From: an uncultured Eubacterium sp.
Lineage (GTDB): Bacteria > Bacillota > Clostridia > Oscillospirales > Acutalibacteraceae
Length of the DNA stretch: 7,487 bases
Assembly: GCA_910577215.1 (NCBI GenBank)
Contig: CAJTMQ010000022.1
Location: forward strand, 1-7,487
Direction: 5' to 3'
This document shows positions 6,373 to 7,487 of this stretch, one piece after another. The first letter of the stretch is position 1, and every line of letters begins with the position of its first letter. Under the pieces are notes generated by a model. It was given only the letters and a program-made list of their open reading frames with translations, was not told the DNA's origin and searched no databases. Both the position numbers and the translations under genes were made by a program.

Positions 6373-6403
6373 ATGAGAGTACATATTGTACTCTCATTTT
6401 TTT
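6373..6403 (+). terminator. Rho-independent terminator of rpsU
   Basis: A perfect 10-bp stem, ATGAGAGTAC (6373-6382) with GTACTCTCAT (6388-6397), has a 5-base loop and runs into seven T (6397-6403). Confidence 0.93.
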
Positions 6404-6418
6404 GTTTGGCAAAGAAAT

Positions 6419-6449
6419 AAAAAGCCGCAATCTCGGATTGTGGCTTTTT
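6419..6449. terminator. Bidirectional terminator between rpsU and the XRE regulator
   Basis: Bases 6419-6432 pair with 6436-6449 (14 bp, one G-U) around the loop TCG. The five A at the left and five T at the right give a T run on either strand. It sits 17 bases beyond the stop of the minus-strand regulator and serves as its terminator, while backing up the rpsU terminator on the plus strand. Confidence 0.85.
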
Positions 6450-6466
6450 ATTGATTAAAAGGGTAT

Positions 6467-6742
6467 CTATTTGCGGATGTCATTTATGATTTGCTGAATG
6501 TGATTTAACTGTTCATTTGTTAATCCTGTTGAATTCAGTTCGCGATTGTTTTCTCTTCCAAGCAGATAATCAGTTGATACGGAAAATAAATCAGCAAGTG
6601 CTTCAAGCATTTCAATTGAAGGCTGTATATTGTTGTTTTCCCAGTTTGATATGGTTTGCTTTGTAAGCCCCAGGCGTTTTGCAAGCTCAACCTGATTGAA
6701 ACCGTTAAGCAATCTGAGTTCTTTGATTTTTTCGTTAAGCAT
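6467..6742 (-). CDS. XRE/Cro-family helix-turn-helix transcriptional regulator
   Basis: Small DNA-binding protein of 91 residues. An N-terminal HTH_3 domain of about 60 residues contains KIKELRLLNGFNQVELAKRL, then the recognition region GLTKQTISNWENN, then PSIEMLEALADLFSVSTDYLLGRE, a standard XRE ending. A tail of about 30 residues (LTNEQLNHIQQIINDIRK) is predicted helical and may help dimerisation; there is no peptidase or ligand-binding domain. ATG at 6742 (minus strand) is chosen because GGAG (6755-6752) lies 9 bases upstream; an in-frame TTG at 6760 would add six residues but overlaps that site and has none of its own. It is transcribed away from the zinc-ribbon/TM2 gene, and their shared spacer holds a large inverted repeat, so it likely represses its own promoter and that of its neighbour. 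Targets elsewhere cannot be excluded. Confidence 0.92.
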   Translation of the reverse strand: MLNEKIKELRLLNGFNQVELAKRLGLTKQTISNWENNNIQPSIEMLEALADLFSVSTDYLLGRENNRELNSTGLTNEQLNHIQQIINDIRK

Positions 6743-6768
6743 TTTATGCAACTCCGTCAATTATTACA

Positions 6769-6796
6769 ATACTATGATAATAGTTTTGCTTGACAA
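6769..6796 (-). promoter_or_regulatory. Candidate promoter of the XRE regulator
   Basis: On the minus strand TTGTCA (6796-6791) is followed after 16 bases by TAGTAT (6774-6769). An alternative -10, TATTGT (6771-6766), has a 19-base spacer. The -35 overlaps the divergent promoter's -35 on the other strand (6790-6795), so the two promoters probably compete. The choice of -10 is uncertain. Confidence 0.45.
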
Positions 6797-6818
6797 TGTA
6801 AAAATACTATGGTATTTT
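6790..6818 (+). promoter_or_regulatory. Promoter of the zinc-ribbon/TM2 gene with embedded operator
   Basis: A consensus -35 TTGACA (6790-6795) and TATTTT (6813-6818) are 17 bases apart, with TGG before the -10 (extended -10). A palindrome with 7-base arms, AAAATAC (6801-6807) and GTATTTT (6812-6818) around TATG, fills the spacer and the -10, where a bound repressor would block RNA polymerase. Confidence 0.65.
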
Positions 6819-6823
6819 AATAA

Positions 6824-6837
6824 TTGACCTTAGTCAA
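6824..6837. repeat. Short palindrome at the predicted transcript start
   Basis: TTGAC-CTTA-GTCAA has perfect 5-base arms and lies around the expected start (about 6825) of the zinc-ribbon/TM2 transcript. It could be an operator or a 5' end hairpin; there is no further evidence for either. Confidence 0.3.
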
Positions 6838-6871
6838 AAAATAAAATGCTTAAATGTAAAGGAGAAAGAAT

Positions 6872-7285
6872 ATGTTTTGTAAAAATTGCGGAGCAGAAAC
6901 GAATGAAAATGCAGCAGTATGCTTAAAATGCGGAGCTAATGCAAATACAGGCAATAGCTTTTGCAAAAACTGCGGTGCGGCTGTTTCCCAAAATGCAGCT
7001 GTATGTTTAAACTGCGGTTCGGCAATCAGTAATCAGAATATCGCGAAAGGTTCAAAATCAAAAATGGCAGCGGGTTTGTTAGCGATTTTTTTAGGCTATC
7101 TCGGTGTTCACAATTTCTATCTTGGGTATACCAAAAAGGCTGTTATTCAGTTGCTCGTATCCCTCTTAGGAGCGTTCCTGTTCGGTCTCGGTCCGCTTGC
7201 AATGTCAATATGGGCAATTGTTGAGGCTGTTAATATTTTCCAAGGCAAAATAACAGATGCAGACGGTAACACACTTTCTGAATAA
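6872..7285 (+). CDS. Tandem zinc-ribbon and TM2-domain membrane protein
   Basis: Protein of 137 residues, function unknown. Two near-identical zinc-ribbon units occupy the N-terminus: Cys3, Cys6, Cys17, Cys20 and Cys31, Cys34, Cys45, Cys48, each CKNCGA, then an NAAVC stretch, then a second CxxCG. A linker (about 50-64) leads to a TM2 domain: a first membrane helix with the motif GYLGVHNFYLGY (about 75-86), then a second hydrophobic helix pair region VIQLLVSLLGAFLFGLGPLAMSIWAIVEAV (about 91-120), ending FQGKITDADGN. Each unit has four cysteines able to hold one zinc; the ribbons should face the cytoplasm. AAAGGAG (6858-6864) lies 7 bases before ATG. Transcription is probably controlled by the divergent XRE protein through the operator in its promoter. 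Zinc-ribbon/TM2 proteins are widespread in Firmicutes, but their job is not settled, so none is assigned here. Confidence 0.88.
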   Translation: MFCKNCGAETNENAAVCLKCGANANTGNSFCKNCGAAVSQNAAVCLNCGSAISNQNIAKGSKSKMAAGLLAIFLGYLGVHNFYLGYTKKAVIQLLVSLLGAFLFGLGPLAMSIWAIVEAVNIFQGKITDADGNTLSE

Positions 7286-7306
7286 AATTTAACAGATTAA
7301 ATTATT

Positions 7307-7332
7307 AAAGGCAGTTTGTTAACTGCCTTTTT
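7307..7332 (+). terminator. Rho-independent terminator of the zinc-ribbon/TM2 gene
   Basis: A perfect 10-bp stem, AAAGGCAGTT (7307-7316) with AACTGCCTTT (7321-7330), has a 4-base loop and runs into five T (7328-7332), 21 bases after the stop codon. Confidence 0.9.
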
Positions 7333-7363
7333 AATTTATCTGCTTGTTTAATACATGTTTATA

Positions 7364-7392
7364 TTGACTTGAACGGTAAATTAGATTAATAT
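7364..7392 (+). promoter_or_regulatory. aroQ: Candidate sigma-A promoter of aroQ
   Basis: TTGACT (7364-7369) and TAATAT (7387-7392) are 17 bases apart. Transcription would start near 7399, leaving a leader of only about 11 bases and little room for the weak GGTGG ribosome binding site (7400-7404). Confidence 0.5.
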
Positions 7393-7409
7393 ATTCACTG
7401 GTGGTAAAT

Positions 7410-7487
7410 ATGAAAAAAATACTTGTTTTAAACGGTCCTAATCTGAATATGACAGGCATCAGAAAAAAGAATGTTTACGGCGGTGAA
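7410..7487 (+). CDS. aroQ: 3-dehydroquinate dehydratase, type II, N-terminal fragment
   Basis: The first 26 codons of a gene that continues beyond the window. The encoded start, with ILVLNGPNLNMTGIR and then NVYGG, is the hallmark N-terminus of type II dehydroquinases (commonly LVLNGPNLNxLGxRxPxxYG), whose Asn in NGPNLN and following flexible loop belong to the active site. The enzyme is a cytosolic dodecamer that dehydrates 3-dehydroquinate to 3-dehydroshikimate in the shikimate pathway to aromatic amino acids. The catalytic Tyr is probably Tyr23 in NVYGG; later motifs lie outside. Thr replaces the more usual Leu after NLNM. The ATG at 7410 has GGTGG (7400-7404) upstream, a weak ribosome binding site. 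A terminator upstream and a candidate promoter at 7364-7392 make it the first gene of a new transcript. Confidence 0.92.
   Translation, partial: MKKILVLNGPNLNMTGIRKKNVYGGE

Larger units (their letters stand above)
6756..6828. repeat. Long inverted repeat forming a symmetrical divergent promoter and operator region
   Basis: Bases 6756-6775 are the reverse complement of 6809-6828 with 2 mismatches in 20; the outer 11 bases (6756-6766 and 6818-6828) pair perfectly. The symmetry centre near 6792 falls in the -35 region. The arms cover the candidate -10 and start regions of both divergent genes. AATACTATG followed by ATA or GTA also occurs as a direct repeat at 6768-6779 and 6803-6814. These are candidate binding sites for the adjacent XRE regulator; binding itself is inference. 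Confidence 0.65.

Noticed and set aside
6205..6420. 71-codon frame on the plus strand overlapping rpsU
   Set aside because: It lies in a different frame over the clear bS21 coding sequence and runs through the rpsU terminator; its product resembles no known family.
6743..6760. TTG start at 6760 for the XRE regulator
   Set aside because: It would place the Shine-Dalgarno GGAG inside the coding region; ATG at 6742 with that GGAG nine bases upstream is better.
1..7487. CRISPR arrays, tRNA genes, transposons or prophage genes
   Set aside because: No spaced direct repeats, no tRNA-like cloverleaf, no transposase or integrase motifs and no terminal inverted repeats were seen on either strand by eye.

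Overview
The window looks like chromosomal DNA from a low-GC Gram-positive bacterium of the class Clostridia, perhaps a gut Oscillospiraceae/Ruminococcaceae-type lineage. This is inferred from the AT-rich sequence, strong AGGAGG-type ribosome binding sites, short hairpin-plus-T terminators, lysine-rich proteins and gene content; no species can be named. Coding is dense and nearly all on the plus strand. No tRNA, rRNA, CRISPR array, insertion sequence or prophage gene is visible, and no gene-free stretch exceeds 300 bases.

Bases 1-5434 hold a sensing and transport module. It contains an OmpR-family response regulator (5' end cut off by the window), a short-loop histidine kinase overlapping it by 4 bases, a terminator, an ABC ATPase (1684-2367), a large FtsX-type permease overlapping the ATPase by 4 bases (2364-4940), and a small secreted or anchored YxeA-family protein (4957-5319) followed by a strong terminator. 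The order regulator, kinase, ATPase, permease, YxeA matches the Bacillus subtilis yxdJKLM-yxeA locus, one of the Bce-type antimicrobial-peptide sensing and resistance modules. Between kinase and ATPase lies an exact match to the inverted repeat TNACA-N4-TGTAA reported for Bce-type regulators, with a degenerate second copy just downstream. The regulator therefore probably drives the transporter operon. The permease is the odd part: it has 858 residues, two FtsX units, two large external domains and 8 predicted membrane helices, rather than the 10-helix single-loop BceB plan.

Bases 5440-6420 hold two housekeeping genes, each with its own promoter: dut (trimeric dUTPase with an N-terminal extension) and rpsU (ribosomal protein bS21, 58 residues, GTG start). 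The rpsU leader has a hairpin that could mask the ribosome binding site. Two terminators follow, the second bidirectional.

Bases 6467-7334 hold a divergent pair: a small XRE/Cro-type regulator on the minus strand and a tandem zinc-ribbon plus TM2-domain membrane protein on the plus strand. Their shared intergenic region is strikingly symmetrical: a 20-base inverted repeat with two mismatches (6756-6775 and 6809-6828) centred on the -35 region, so that similar candidate operators lie over both -10 regions. This suggests that the regulator controls both itself and the membrane protein.

The window ends inside the first 26 codons of aroQ (type II 3-dehydroquinate dehydratase), which has its own candidate promoter.
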